From Ottowia oryzae (GTDB taxonomy: Bacteria; Pseudomonadota; Gammaproteobacteria; Burkholderiales; Burkholderiaceae_C), in NCBI RefSeq assembly GCF_003008535.1, contig NZ_CP027666.1:1787501-1851500 (forward strand): DNA of 64,000 nt, in the 5' to 3' direction. The number at the start of each line of letters is the position of its first letter. The first letter of the stretch is position 1. The notes under the pieces are model-generated. The model was not told where the DNA came from and did no database searches. It worked only from the letters and a program-made list of their open reading frames with translations. Shown here piece after piece: positions 1-9,426 of the stretch. The translations under genes were made by a program, and so were the position numbers.

Positions 1-1019
<1,019 letters not shown>

Positions 1020-1129
1020 TATAACTTTGATCAATCGATCAGGTGTTATGCCAAGTGACGCCAATCAAAACAAACTGATTCACTCTATGAATTCGTCGCC
1101 CTGACCTAGTCAGGCCGGCAAAAAGTTAT

Positions 1130-1243
1130 GCCTGATGACCATAGCAAGGTGGTACCACTCCTTCCCATCCCGAACAGGACAGTGAAACGCCTTAGCGCCA
1201 ATGATAGTGCGGATTCCCGTGTGAAAGTAGGACATCGTCAGGC
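1130..1243 (+). rRNA. rrf: 5S ribosomal RNA
   Basis: The segment carries the conserved 5S core (GGTACCACTCC, TCCCATCCCGAACAGGACAG, then CCCGTGTGAAAGTAGG). Its ends, GCCTGATGA and TCGTCAGGC, pair to form helix I. It lies about 110 nt after the 23S end in the normal 16S-23S-5S order. No tRNA gene follows it. Confidence 0.96.
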
Positions 1244-1256
1244 TATTACAGCAGCA

Positions 1257-1292
1257 AACGCCCAGTCAGCAATGACTGGGCGTTTTGCTTTT
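1257..1292 (+). terminator. rrn operon intrinsic terminator
   Basis: A perfect 12-bp stem (AACGCCCAGTCA / TGACTGGGCGTT) with a four-base loop is followed by TTGCTTTT, 14 nt past the 5S end. This is the expected position and form of a Rho-independent terminator for the rRNA operon. Confidence 0.93.
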
Positions 1293-1478
1293 GGGGGTGA
1301 AAATCCGCCGTCTGATGCCCGTGTTCAATGTTTCAATTGTGACCGGCTGCGAATTGATTGCGTTTTGGCCAGTCGCTCTACGACACAGGTCGTCTTGGTG
1401 CTCGTCGTCTCGTCGCGCGGTGAACACCCCTGAGCGCTATGATGCTGAGTACCTTCAACTCTGCATGTAGGAGCATCC

Positions 1479-2252
1479 GTGATTCTTCAAGGAAAAACCG
1501 CCCTGGTGACTGGGTCTACCAGCGGCATCGGCTTGGGCATCGCTATTGAGCTGGCCAAACAGGGCGCAAACATCGTCATGAATGGGTTTGGTGACGTGGA
1601 CGGTGCCAAGGCGCAGATCTCCGCGCAGGGTGTCAAGGTCGAGTACCACGGCGCTGACATGTCCAAACCGGCCGAGATCGAGGACATGATGAACTCGGCT
1701 ACGGCCGCTTTCGGCGGTGTCGATGTGCTGGTGAACAATGCCGGCATCCAGTTCGTGTCCAACGTTGAGGATTTTCCGACGGAGCGCTGGGACGCGATTA
1801 TTGCCATCAACCTCTCTTCAGCCTTTCACACGACGCGCTTGGCGCTTCCCCACATGCAGCGGCAGAAGTGGGGACGGATCATCAACATCGCGTCCGTCCA
1901 CGGGCTGGTGGCGTCAGCGGGTAAGTCCGCTTATGTTGCAGCCAAGCATGGTTTGGTCGGACTGACGAAAACCGTGGCACTCGAGACGGCCAAGACCGGG
2001 GTGACCTGCAATGCCATTTGTCCGGGCTGGGTGTTGACCCCTTTGGTGCAAAAGCAGATCGACGATCGCGCTGCGCGGGAGAAGATCAGCGCGGAAGACG
2101 CCACGCGTGAGTTGCTTCAGGAGAAGGAGCCGTCCTTGAAGTTCACCACGCCAGAGCAGCTGGGTGGACTGGCGGTGTTCTTCTGCTCGCCTGCCACGGA
2201 CAACGTGACGGGGCAGTCCTGGGCGTCCGATGGCGGCTGGAGCGCTCAGTAA
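1479..2252 (+). CDS. bdhA: D-3-hydroxybutyrate dehydrogenase (SDR family)
   Basis: Cytoplasmic NAD-dependent oxidation of D-3-hydroxybutyrate to acetoacetate, a step in use of polyhydroxybutyrate and ketone bodies. The 257-residue protein has the SDR cofactor motif TGSTSGIG (residues 11-18), NNAG (86-89) and the catalytic tetrad N111, S139, Y152, K156. The length and the C-terminal DGGW ending match bacterial 3-hydroxybutyrate dehydrogenases. The start is GTG, chosen because TAGGAG lies 5-10 nt upstream and the protein then begins MILQGKTALVTGS as in the family. It stands alone downstream of the rRNA operon. Other SDR substrates cannot be excluded by motif alone, but overall resemblance to BdhA is strong. 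Confidence 0.9.
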   Translation: MILQGKTALVTGSTSGIGLGIAIELAKQGANIVMNGFGDVDGAKAQISAQGVKVEYHGADMSKPAEIEDMMNSATAAFGGVDVLVNNAGIQFVSNVEDFPTERWDAIIAINLSSAFHTTRLALPHMQRQKWGRIINIASVHGLVASAGKSAYVAAKHGLVGLTKTVALETAKTGVTCNAICPGWVLTPLVQKQIDDRAAREKISAEDATRELLQEKEPSLKFTTPEQLGGLAVFFCSPATDNVTGQSWASDGGWSAQ

Positions 2253-2507
2253 ACCGGATCAATTGATAGAAATCCCGGCTGGCGCAGTCGGGATGTGCGC
2301 TTCCTGCTGCGTAATATATAGCGTTACCGGTTGGCATTGCACGCGCGGTGGCACAACCGAACGCTATGAATAGCGCTGTCGCGCGGCACGCAACGCCGGT
2401 CGACTAAATGTCACGGCTTGGCCGGGCGTTATGGTTTTCCTGGGCCTCAGAAGATAGCCAGGCGAGGCGCGTCTTATTTACAATCCGCGACTCACTTGAC
2501 GTTCCCT

Positions 2508-3323
2508 ATGTTCTATCAGAAGACCCACGAAGGTAAAGCTGCGTTGCGTGAGCGCGCGGCGCTGAGCCTGCGTGAACGTCAGGTCATGGTGCTGTTCAAC
2601 GGCAATCGGTCGATGGCGGACCTGGTCGATCTGTTCGGCGAAAGCGTGGGTGTCGATGTCGAACACCTGAGACGCCGCGGTTTGATCGTGTTGCAACCCG
2701 GCCCGGCGCGACCGCCCGCAGCGGCAGCCTTCAGCGACTTGGCCGAGCCCGATTTGCCACCGCCGACGCAGTTTCTGGCCAGTACGATCGACGCGACTCT
2801 ACCGTCGCTGGACATACCCGCCTCCGTGCCACGCATGTCCCTGGATCAGCTGACGGCACTGGCCGATGTGCCTCCGCCAAACTTCGCCGCACTGGCCGGC
2901 CACAAGGACGATGAGCTTGCGGCGGATGAGCCGCCCCGTCGCGGTTTCAAGAAGGGGCAGCTGGCTGCGGTGGTCAACGGGATCGACGCCGAGCACATGC
3001 CCCAGCGGTCCGCCCTGGCGGCGCAGATCTACATGACGCAGGTGTTGATGGCGCTCGCCACCGACGCGGCCACCCAGCTGATCGAGACCAGCGGCGACGT
3101 GCGCCACGACGTTGATGTGCTCCTTTACCTGGCGCAAGGCCTGGGCCACACCTATGCGGTGGCGGGTGAGGACGTGACGCTGCGTGTGGCCATGCGTGTC
3201 AGCCGCTTGTTGCCCGAGCGCGAGGTACCGATGCTGCTGGATTGCACGCTGGATTACACGCCCAGCGGTTTCAGCGTGCTGCTGTATGAATTCGTTCTGG
3301 CGGGCCGTGAAACCAGTTTTTGA
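2508..3323 (+). CDS. conserved hypothetical protein, 271 aa
   Basis: Soluble-looking protein with no signal peptide or membrane segment. The N-terminal 65 residues are charged and read like a winged-helix-type segment (LSLRERQVMVLFNGNRSMADL), followed by a Pro/Ala-rich linker near 65-150 and a C-terminal domain of alternating helix and strand. I recognise it only as resembling an uncharacterised Burkholderiales family. ATG 2508 is preferred over the upstream in-frame start at 2418 because the region before it is poor in coding character and contains a TACAAT -10-like hexamer at 2479-2484. No convincing ribosome binding site is visible. Function unknown. Confidence 0.72.
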   Translation: MFYQKTHEGKAALRERAALSLRERQVMVLFNGNRSMADLVDLFGESVGVDVEHLRRRGLIVLQPGPARPPAAAAFSDLAEPDLPPPTQFLASTIDATLPSLDIPASVPRMSLDQLTALADVPPPNFAALAGHKDDELAADEPPRRGFKKGQLAAVVNGIDAEHMPQRSALAAQIYMTQVLMALATDAATQLIETSGDVRHDVDVLLYLAQGLGHTYAVAGEDVTLRVAMRVSRLLPEREVPMLLDCTLDYTPSGFSVLLYEFVLAGRETSF

Positions 3324-3426
3324 CCTGCGGCGGGTCCCAAGCGGCGCGCATCATTCCTCAGCTGACGCCCCATCTGTCGACCGGCGCCGCCTCAATGCGT
3401 TGGCAGCTCAGCGCCATGTCTGAAGC

Positions 3427-4137
3427 CTAAGCTCCGTCCACTCGGGCCGCATTCCAGCGCTGCCACTCTGGCCCGCAGGCAGCATCGATCTCAATAATCT
3501 CGGCGCGCCACGGATGAGGCAGTTGCAGCGATTGCGCGTGCAGCCACAGGCGCTGCATGCCCACCCAATTGGCGACGTCGCGGTTGAGTGGCCCTTTGCC
3601 GTGGGTGGCATCGCCCAGGATGGGGTGCGACAGGTGCTTGCAATGCCGCCGCAGCTGGTGACGGCGCCCGGTGTCGGGCATCAGCGCGACCAGGGCGCAC
3701 CGCGTCTGGCTGAAAGCGCCATAGGGGATGGGCAGGGCGTACGTCGATAAACGCTGGAAATGCGTGACGGCATCCTGCACCTCGGTGGCGCTGCTGGTGC
3801 GGCGAGCATCGTCCAGCATCCGTTTCAGCGGATGGTCGATGCGCCCAGCTTCGGGCGGCCAGCCGCGCACCATGGCCAGGTAGCGCTTGCGGATCCCGTT
3901 GCTAGCAAAAAGAGAGCTGGTGGCGCTGGCTGTATCTGCGTCAAGCGCGAAAAGCAGCACGCCGCTGGTGCCTTTGTCCAGTCGGTGAACGGGCCAGACC
4001 GGCTGGCCGATCTGGTCGCGCAGCAGTTGAACGGCAAAGCGCGTCTCACCCGCGTCCAGGCCGGTGCGGTGCACCAACAGGCCGGCTGGCTTGTCGATGG
4101 CGATCAGGTGCGCGTCTTGGTACAAAATCGGCAGCAT
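3427..4137 (-). CDS. truC: RluA-family pseudouridine synthase, TruC-like
   Basis: Converts a uridine in structured RNA (tRNA U65 if a true TruC) to pseudouridine. The 236-residue protein has the RluA-family catalytic motif HRLDKGTSG with the nucleophilic aspartate at residue 54, and the later motif TGRRHQLRRH. It lacks an N-terminal S4 domain, as TruC does. The start at 4137 gives the family N-terminus (MLPILYQDAHLIAIDKP). A longer start at 4161 exists but has no ribosome binding site. The start codon overlaps the divergent yaaA start by two bases. The RNA target is inferred from length and domain content only. Confidence 0.85.
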   Translation of the reverse strand: MLPILYQDAHLIAIDKPAGLLVHRTGLDAGETRFAVQLLRDQIGQPVWPVHRLDKGTSGVLLFALDADTASATSSLFASNGIRKRYLAMVRGWPPEAGRIDHPLKRMLDDARRTSSATEVQDAVTHFQRLSTYALPIPYGAFSQTRCALVALMPDTGRRHQLRRHCKHLSHPILGDATHGKGPLNRDVANWVGMQRLWLHAQSLQLPHPWRAEIIEIDAACGPEWQRWNAARVDGA

Positions 4138-4909
4138 GCTCTTTGTATTGTCTCCGGCCAAAGCGCTGGACTATGAAAGCCCGCTGCCCGAAGCGGTGCC
4201 GCACACCAGCCCGGAGTTTGCCAAGCCCGCGGCCGAACTGATCGACGTGCTGCGCGCCTATTCGCCGCAGCAGGTGGCGCAGTTGATGCACCTGAGCGAC
4301 CCGCTGTCGGCGCTTAACGTGGCGCGTTATGCGGCCTGGCGCCCGCGCTTCACGGCCAGCAATTCGCGCCAGGCGGTGCTGGCCTTCAACGGCGACGTGT
4401 ACGGCGGCTTGCAGGCGCGCAGCCTGTCGCCCGCTGAGCTGGAATGGCTGCAGGCGCACCTTTGCATCTTGAGCGGCCTGTACGGCGTGCTGCGCCCGCT
4501 GGACTGGATGCAGCCCTACCGGCTGGAGATGGGCACGGCGCTCAAGACCGACCGCGGCGCCAACCTCTACGAATTCTGGGGCGACCGGCTGACCGCGTAT
4601 TTCAACCGCCGCCTGGCCGCAGAAACCACCCCGGTCTTGGTCAACCTGGCGTCGCAAGAGTATTTCAAGGCGGTGCAGCGCAAGGCCATCAAGGCGCGGG
4701 TGATCGATTGCGTGTTCGAGAATGAAAAAGACGGCCAGTACAAGGTGATTGGCATCTACGCCAAGCGCGCGCGCGGCCTGATGGCGCGTTACGCGGCGCA
4801 GCACCGCATCACCCACCCGGGCGGGCTGGAAGGCTTCGACCTGGAAGGCTACGCACTGGCCCCCGCCGTTTCCACCCCCGAGCGCCTGGTCTTCCGGCGC
4901 AAGCAGTGA
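4136..4909 (+). CDS. yaaA: YaaA family peroxide stress protein (UPF0246)
   Basis: The 257-residue protein begins MLFVLSPAKALDYE and ends with the conserved YALAP...LVFRR region typical of YaaA/DUF328. In E. coli YaaA lowers free iron and limits DNA damage during hydrogen peroxide stress, so a cytoplasmic, DNA- or iron-related role is expected. The start is set by the family N-terminus. There is no good Shine-Dalgarno sequence, and the start codon sits inside the divergent truC start. The prolyl 4-hydroxylase gene follows after only 4 nt, so the two are probably cotranscribed. Confidence 0.92.
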   Translation: MLFVLSPAKALDYESPLPEAVPHTSPEFAKPAAELIDVLRAYSPQQVAQLMHLSDPLSALNVARYAAWRPRFTASNSRQAVLAFNGDVYGGLQARSLSPAELEWLQAHLCILSGLYGVLRPLDWMQPYRLEMGTALKTDRGANLYEFWGDRLTAYFNRRLAAETTPVLVNLASQEYFKAVQRKAIKARVIDCVFENEKDGQYKVIGIYAKRARGLMARYAAQHRITHPGGLEGFDLEGYALAPAVSTPERLVFRRKQ

Positions 4910-4913
4910 CGCC

Positions 4914-5762
4914 ATGAGCCAACAAATCACCCCCGAACTCCGCAGCTGGATCATTGCGCAGGCCCAGGCCGGGCACAGCGCCGAATCGGTGTTGCAATCC
5001 ATGAAGGCCTCAGGCTGGGACGAAGACGTGGCCGTCGACGCGATGGAAACCACCCTGCGCGGCCACCTGGAGGCGCAGTCGGCCCAGCCCAACCTGCCGC
5101 CCGCTGTGCCGGTGCCCGAGCCCGATGTGGCCAACGCACCCTTGTACCTGGACGGTGGCGATCGCCAGGTGGCGGTGCTCAGCGTGATGGCGGCGCCCCG
5201 CATCGTCGTGTTCGGCGGCTTGCTCAGCGACGAAGAATGCGATGCGCTGATGGAAGCTGCCCGCCCGCGCCTGCGCCGCTCGCTCACCGTGGCGACCAAG
5301 ACCGGCGGCGAAGAAATCAACGCTGATCGCACCAGCCAGGGCATGTTCTTCCAGCGCGGCGAGAGCGACTTGGTGCGCCGCATCGACGCGCGCATCGCCA
5401 AGCTGGTCAACTGGCCCGAGGTGAACGGCGAAGGCATCCAGGTGCTGCAGTACGTGCCCGGCACCGAATACAAGCCGCACTACGACTACTTCGACCCGGC
5501 CGAGCCCGGCACGCCCACCATCCTGCAACGCGGCGGCCAGCGCGTGGGCACAGTGGTCATGTACCTCAGCGAGCCCGATAACGGCGGCGGCACGGTCTTC
5601 CCCGACGTGCAGCTCACCGTGGCGCCCAAGCGTGGCAACGCGGTGTTCTTCAGCTACGACCGGGCCGACCCGTCCACTCGCACGCTGCACGGCGGCGCGC
5701 CGGTGACGGCGGGCGAGAAGTGGATCGCCACCAAATGGCTGCGCGAGCGCGAGTTCGTTTGA
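4914..5762 (+). CDS. prolyl 4-hydroxylase-like 2-oxoglutarate/Fe(II) dioxygenase
   Basis: Non-haem iron oxygenase of 282 residues. Residues 1-50 form a helical segment resembling a small UBA-like fold (SWIIAQAQAGHSAESVLQSM). The catalytic double-stranded beta helix follows from about residue 95. The iron triad is visible: H189 and D191 in KPHYDYF and H259 in TLHGG, with K269 for 2-oxoglutarate ten residues later. The family hydroxylates prolyl residues, and the bacterial substrate (for example EF-Tu or a proline-containing peptide) is not known here. It lies 4 nt after yaaA, suggesting one transcript and perhaps an oxygen or iron link. Confidence 0.9.
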   Translation: MSQQITPELRSWIIAQAQAGHSAESVLQSMKASGWDEDVAVDAMETTLRGHLEAQSAQPNLPPAVPVPEPDVANAPLYLDGGDRQVAVLSVMAAPRIVVFGGLLSDEECDALMEAARPRLRRSLTVATKTGGEEINADRTSQGMFFQRGESDLVRRIDARIAKLVNWPEVNGEGIQVLQYVPGTEYKPHYDYFDPAEPGTPTILQRGGQRVGTVVMYLSEPDNGGGTVFPDVQLTVAPKRGNAVFFSYDRADPSTRTLHGGAPVTAGEKWIATKWLREREFV

Positions 5763-5791
5763 AACCGCACGCGCATCCCATTCTGAGTGAA

Positions 5792-5841
5792 TTGGCCCTC
5801 TGGCGCAGGTGCCACCAGCGCTGGAAGCTATGAAAATTGAA
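5792..5841 (-). repeat. Dispersed palindromic repeat, copy overlapping a start codon
   Basis: On the plus strand it reads TTGGCCCTCTGGCGC, a loop, then AGCGCTGGAAGCTATGAAAA, the reverse orientation of the family arm TTTTNATAGCTGCCAGCGC. The ATG inside GCTATGAAAA is the chosen start of the next gene. Confidence 0.75.
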
Positions 5842-6738
5842 GCAAACGGCCTTCAAATTGAGGTGGAAGACACCGGCGGCAGCGGCACGCCCGTGCTGTT
5901 GGTGATGGGCCTGGGCGGCCAGCTGATCCACTGGCCCGCCGCGCTGGTGCAATCGCTGGTGGATGCGGGCTACCGCGTGATCCGCTTCGACAACCGCGAC
6001 AGCGGGCTGTCCACGCACTTCACGCAGCACGGCGCGCCCGCCATTCCCTGGATTGCGTTGCGCGCCTGGCTGGGCGCCAAGCCGCGGGCGCCGTACGCGC
6101 TTGCCGACATGGCGGCCGACGCCTTGGGCGTGCTCGATGCGCTGGGCGTGCAGCGCGCGCACATCGTGGGCCTCAGCATGGGCGCCATGATCGCGCAGCG
6201 CGTGGCGCTGGCCGCGCCGCAGCGGGCGATCAGCCTCAGCTCGGTGATGGGCAGCAGCCGGGCGCGTGGGCTGTCGCGCCCGCAAGGCCACGTGCTGCGG
6301 CTGTTCATGGCCCGCCCCGGCGCCAAGGACGAAGCCGCGCTGATGGCCTTCTACACGCGCTTTCTCAGGGCGATCAGCAGCCAGCGCTTTGCGCCCACCG
6401 ACGAATCGCTGCAGGCGGTGTTTCGCGCCACCGCGGCGCGCCACCCGCCCAATACGGCCGCCACAATGCGGCAATTGGCCGCCATCCTGACCGACACGGG
6501 CCGCGCCGAGCAGCTGGCGCACATCCGCACACCCACGCTGGTGCTGCACGGCGCCGACGATCCGCTGGTGCCGCTGGACGGCGCGCAAGACACGGCGCGC
6601 CGCATCCCCGGCGCGCAGCTGGCCGTGGTGCCCGACATGGCGCATGACCTGGCCCCCGCGCCCCACCCGGAAATCCTCCGCCGCGCGCTGGCGCACCTGC
6701 TGCCCTTCCTGCAGTCGGTCGATGCGCAGGCAGCTTGA
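5830..6738 (+). CDS. alpha/beta hydrolase
   Basis: Cytoplasmic serine hydrolase of 302 residues. The nucleophile elbow GLSMG places Ser at 117. The acid is probably in HGADDPL near residue 245 and the base is His 272 in DMAHDL. The oxyanion region VMGLGGQ is near 25-31. The family includes esterases, epoxide hydrolases and C-C hydrolases, and the substrate cannot be read from sequence. The start at 5830 gives the family beginning (MKIEANGLQIEV), and that codon lies in a dispersed repeat. An upstream in-frame ATG at 5809 would add 7 residues. queF follows after 10 nt. Confidence 0.88.
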   Translation: MKIEANGLQIEVEDTGGSGTPVLLVMGLGGQLIHWPAALVQSLVDAGYRVIRFDNRDSGLSTHFTQHGAPAIPWIALRAWLGAKPRAPYALADMAADALGVLDALGVQRAHIVGLSMGAMIAQRVALAAPQRAISLSSVMGSSRARGLSRPQGHVLRLFMARPGAKDEAALMAFYTRFLRAISSQRFAPTDESLQAVFRATAARHPPNTAATMRQLAAILTDTGRAEQLAHIRTPTLVLHGADDPLVPLDGAQDTARRIPGAQLAVVPDMAHDLAPAPHPEILRRALAHLLPFLQSVDAQAA

Positions 6739-6748
6739 AGGCGTTCGC

Positions 6749-7603
6749 ATGACTTCACCGCACACCCCGCAAGATTCACTGCTGGGCAAAGCCAGCGGCT
6801 ACGCCGACCAGTACGACGCGGCGCTGCTGTTCCCCATCCCCCGCGCGCCGCAGCGCGCCAGCCTGGGCATCGGCTCGCAGCCGCCGTTTTTTGGCGCCGA
6901 CTTGTGGACGGCGTTTGAGCTGTCGTGGCTGAACGCGCGCGGCAAACCGCAGGTGGCCGTCGCCCACATCATGGTGCCGTGCGAAACCACGCACATCGTC
7001 GAAAGCAAGTCCTTCAAGCTGTACCTGAACAGCTTCAACGGCACCGCGTTCGCCAGTGAACAGGAAGTGCGCCAGCGCATTCAGGCCGACGTCAGCGCCG
7101 CCCTGTGGCAAGGCGGTGCCGTGCAGTCGTCGGCCAGCGTGCGCCTGGTGTTGCCGGCCGACTTTGACCGCGAGCCCATCCACGAGCTGGATGGCCTCAG
7201 CCTCGACCGTTTGGACGTCGATTGCGACCGCTACCAGCCCGCGCCCGATCTGCTGACCGCCGCTTTCGACGAGCAGCCCGTAGAAGAAACGCTGACCAGC
7301 CAGCTGCTGAAAAGCAATTGCCCGGTGACCGGCCAGCCCGACTGGGCCAGCGCGCAAATCCGCTACGCCGGCCCGCAGATCGACCAGGCTGGCCTGCTGC
7401 GCTACATCATCAGCTTTCGCAACCACAGCGATTTTCACGAGCACTGTGTGGAGCGCATGTTCACCGACATCTGGCAGCGCTGCCGGCCCACTAAGCTGAC
7501 GGTGTACGCCCGCTACACACGCCGCGGCGGCCTGGACATCAACCCCTGGCGGACCAGCCACCCCGGCGCACTGCCGCCGAATGTGCGCACGGCGCGGCAG
7601 TAA
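6749..7603 (+). CDS. queF: NADPH-dependent 7-cyano-7-deazaguanine reductase
   Basis: Reduces preQ0 to preQ1 in queuosine biosynthesis for tRNA modification. At 284 residues it is the long, two-domain (type II) QueF form. The substrate-forming cysteine C191 and the aspartate D198 occur in SNCPVTGQPD, with the same spacing as in E. coli QueF (C190, D197). The NADPH motif region ESKSFKLYLNSFN lies near 88-100. ATG 6749 fits the family N-terminus. The gene is 10 nt behind the hydrolase gene. No other queuosine genes are in the window. Confidence 0.96.
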   Translation: MTSPHTPQDSLLGKASGYADQYDAALLFPIPRAPQRASLGIGSQPPFFGADLWTAFELSWLNARGKPQVAVAHIMVPCETTHIVESKSFKLYLNSFNGTAFASEQEVRQRIQADVSAALWQGGAVQSSASVRLVLPADFDREPIHELDGLSLDRLDVDCDRYQPAPDLLTAAFDEQPVEETLTSQLLKSNCPVTGQPDWASAQIRYAGPQIDQAGLLRYIISFRNHSDFHEHCVERMFTDIWQRCRPTKLTVYARYTRRGGLDINPWRTSHPGALPPNVRTARQ

Positions 7604-7665
7604 GCGCGGCCGTTACGGCGCGCGCGGCTGACGCCCCGCCTTGGCCGCTTGCGCCGGGCGTTGAA

Positions 7666-8517
7666 TCATTCGCCGAAGTACTTGAGATCAACCAGCGGCG
7701 GGAATTCACCCGCCCGCTTTTCCTTCATCGCCTTCACCGATTCCTGCACGTTGCGCGTGCTCCAAACCGCGCCCTGTAGCCAGCCCATCTGGCGCAGGCT
7801 GTCTTCCACGCTGTGGTCGCGCGCGTAGTGCAGCACCTGCTTGGTGCCCCAAATGGCCACGGGCGGCTTGGCGGCGATTTCCTGGGCGCATTGCAGCGCG
7901 GCAGCCAGGCAAGCCTCGGGCGTGTCGAACACGTCGTTGACCAGCCCGTGCGCCGCCGCCTTGGCGGCGCTCAGGCGGCGGCCGGTGTAGGCCAGCTCTT
8001 TGACCAGCGCCATCGGCAGCAGCTTGGGCAGGCGCTGCAGCGTGCCCACGTCGGCCACCATGCCGATGTTGATTTCCTGCACGCAGAAGAACGCGTCGGC
8101 CGTGGCGTAGCGGATGCAGCCGGCCGTCACCAGGTCCACCGCGCCGCCCACGCAGGCGCCCTGGATGGCGAAGATCACCGGCATGCGCAGCGATTCCAGC
8201 AGGGAGAAAGTGGCCTGCATGTCGCCCAGCAGGTCGAACACGGCGGCGCGGCCCTCGGCGGTCTGGTCGTCCAGCTGCAGGCTGCCCTGGAACACGGCCA
8301 GGTCCATGCCCGCGCAAAAGTGCTTGCCCTCGCCCGAGATGACCAGCGCGCGCGCTTCGCCGCTGCGGTGCAGGTGCTTGAGCGTGCGATCCAGCTCGCC
8401 CCAGAACACCGGGTCCATGCTGTTCATGCGCTCGGGGCGGTTCAGGCGAAGGTGCGCGACGTGCTTGTCCAGCGTCAGGGCAAAGCGCGTCAATGGGGGC
8501 AGGGCGGTGTCGGTCAT
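7666..8517 (-). CDS. enoyl-CoA hydratase/isomerase, delta3,5-delta2,4-dienoyl-CoA isomerase-like
   Basis: Crotonase-fold enzyme of 283 residues acting on acyl-CoA. The oxyanion-hole motifs GKHFCAGMDL and GACVGGAVDL are present. The segment QEINIGMVADVGTLQRLPK matches the dienoyl-CoA isomerase active site, where both the glutamate and the aspartate (equivalent to rat ECH1 E196 and D204) are kept. This argues for isomerisation of 3,5-dienoyl-CoA intermediates of unsaturated fatty acid oxidation rather than simple hydration. The start at 8517 drops six weak upstream residues. It is convergent with queF. Confidence 0.87.
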   Translation of the reverse strand: MTDTALPPLTRFALTLDKHVAHLRLNRPERMNSMDPVFWGELDRTLKHLHRSGEARALVISGEGKHFCAGMDLAVFQGSLQLDDQTAEGRAAVFDLLGDMQATFSLLESLRMPVIFAIQGACVGGAVDLVTAGCIRYATADAFFCVQEINIGMVADVGTLQRLPKLLPMALVKELAYTGRRLSAAKAAAHGLVNDVFDTPEACLAAALQCAQEIAAKPPVAIWGTKQVLHYARDHSVEDSLRQMGWLQGAVWSTRNVQESVKAMKEKRAGEFPPLVDLKYFGE

Positions 8518-8626
8518 GGCGCCAATGTAGGGCAACGGTGGCGCTGCGGGCAGGGTGCGCCGTCGCGCGGGTGACGGGGTGGGCGCAGCGTTGGTGCGGC
8601 GCTGGCGCGGTGCGGGCGACGTATCG

Positions 8627-8681
8627 TTATAGTTTTTGTAGCGGCTCGCGCAGATGGTGCGGGCGCCAAAGCCATAAATCT
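8627..8681 (+). repeat. Dispersed palindromic repeat, diverged copy
   Basis: It reads TTATAGTTTTTGTAGCGGCT, a loop, then GGGCGCCAAAGCCATAAATC, matching the forward arm and the GGCGC...GCC arm with several changes. It lies in the divergent gap between the isomerase gene and the HNH gene. Confidence 0.5.
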
Positions 8682-8771
8682 GCCATCAAAACAGGCTATA
8701 TTGGGGTTTGGCGCTGCCCGATGCGGTGGCGCACAGAGCGGCCAGGCGCTGGCAACGCGGGCCACACCAAC

Positions 8772-9356
8772 ATGGTTTCCTTGAATTGGGGGCGTTGTGT
8801 GAAGGTGCTCAAGCTATCGGCACAGGGTTTGCCGCAATCGTGGATTTCGCTGGAACAGGCGGTTATTCATTACGCGGCGGAAGAAGTGCGCTGGGAAGTC
8901 GGCCAGACGGTGGCCACGTTCCGGGGTGGTCACAACGGGCGCACGGGCGAGCAGTCGATCATCACCGTCAACAGCATCATCGGCACCAAGGGCGTGCCCG
9001 GCATCAACCCCTTCGACCTGCGTCCGGGGTTGACCAACGCCAAGCTGTTTGCGCGCGACCGCAACATCTGCGCCTACTGCGGCGACGAGTTTGCCGAGGC
9101 CGATTTAACGCGCGAGCACATCATCCCTTTTGCGCAAAACGGCCGCGACGGCTGGATGAACGTGGTGACGGCCTGCCGCGCCTGCAACCACCGCAAGAGC
9201 GACCGCACGCCCGAGCAGGCGCACATGCCGCTGCTGTACACCCCGTACGTGCCCACGCTGTGGGAAGACTTCATCCTGCGCAACCGGCGCATCCTGGCCG
9301 ACCAGATGGAGTTTCTGATGGCGCACCTGCCCAAATCCTCGCGCCTGTACGCCTAG
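8772..9356 (+). CDS. HNH endonuclease family protein
   Basis: The 194-residue protein has an HNH zinc-supported nuclease domain: CAYC near residue 98, the histidine motif REHIIPF, and CRACNHRKSDRT as the second CxxC and His. The N-terminal half (LSAQGLPQSWISLEQA) is conserved in stand-alone HNH proteins of Burkholderiales. Its role is unknown and need not be defence. ATG 8772 lacks a ribosome binding site. GTG 8799, preceded by GGGGGC, is a good alternative start that would remove nine residues. No restriction or phage genes are nearby. Confidence 0.85.
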   Translation: MVSLNWGRCVKVLKLSAQGLPQSWISLEQAVIHYAAEEVRWEVGQTVATFRGGHNGRTGEQSIITVNSIIGTKGVPGINPFDLRPGLTNAKLFARDRNICAYCGDEFAEADLTREHIIPFAQNGRDGWMNVVTACRACNHRKSDRTPEQAHMPLLYTPYVPTLWEDFILRNRRILADQMEFLMAHLPKSSRLYA

Positions 9357-9426
9357 CGCGTGCGGCGCATCACGCCGCAACTGGCCCCCGCCGAGCGCGC
9401 GCGCCGCCGCGGGCATACTGCGGCGC

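Noticed and set aside
8772..9356. HNH gene as part of a restriction or phage defence island
   Set aside because: No methyltransferase, helicase, integrase or phage gene is nearby, and the protein resembles a widespread chromosomal family.
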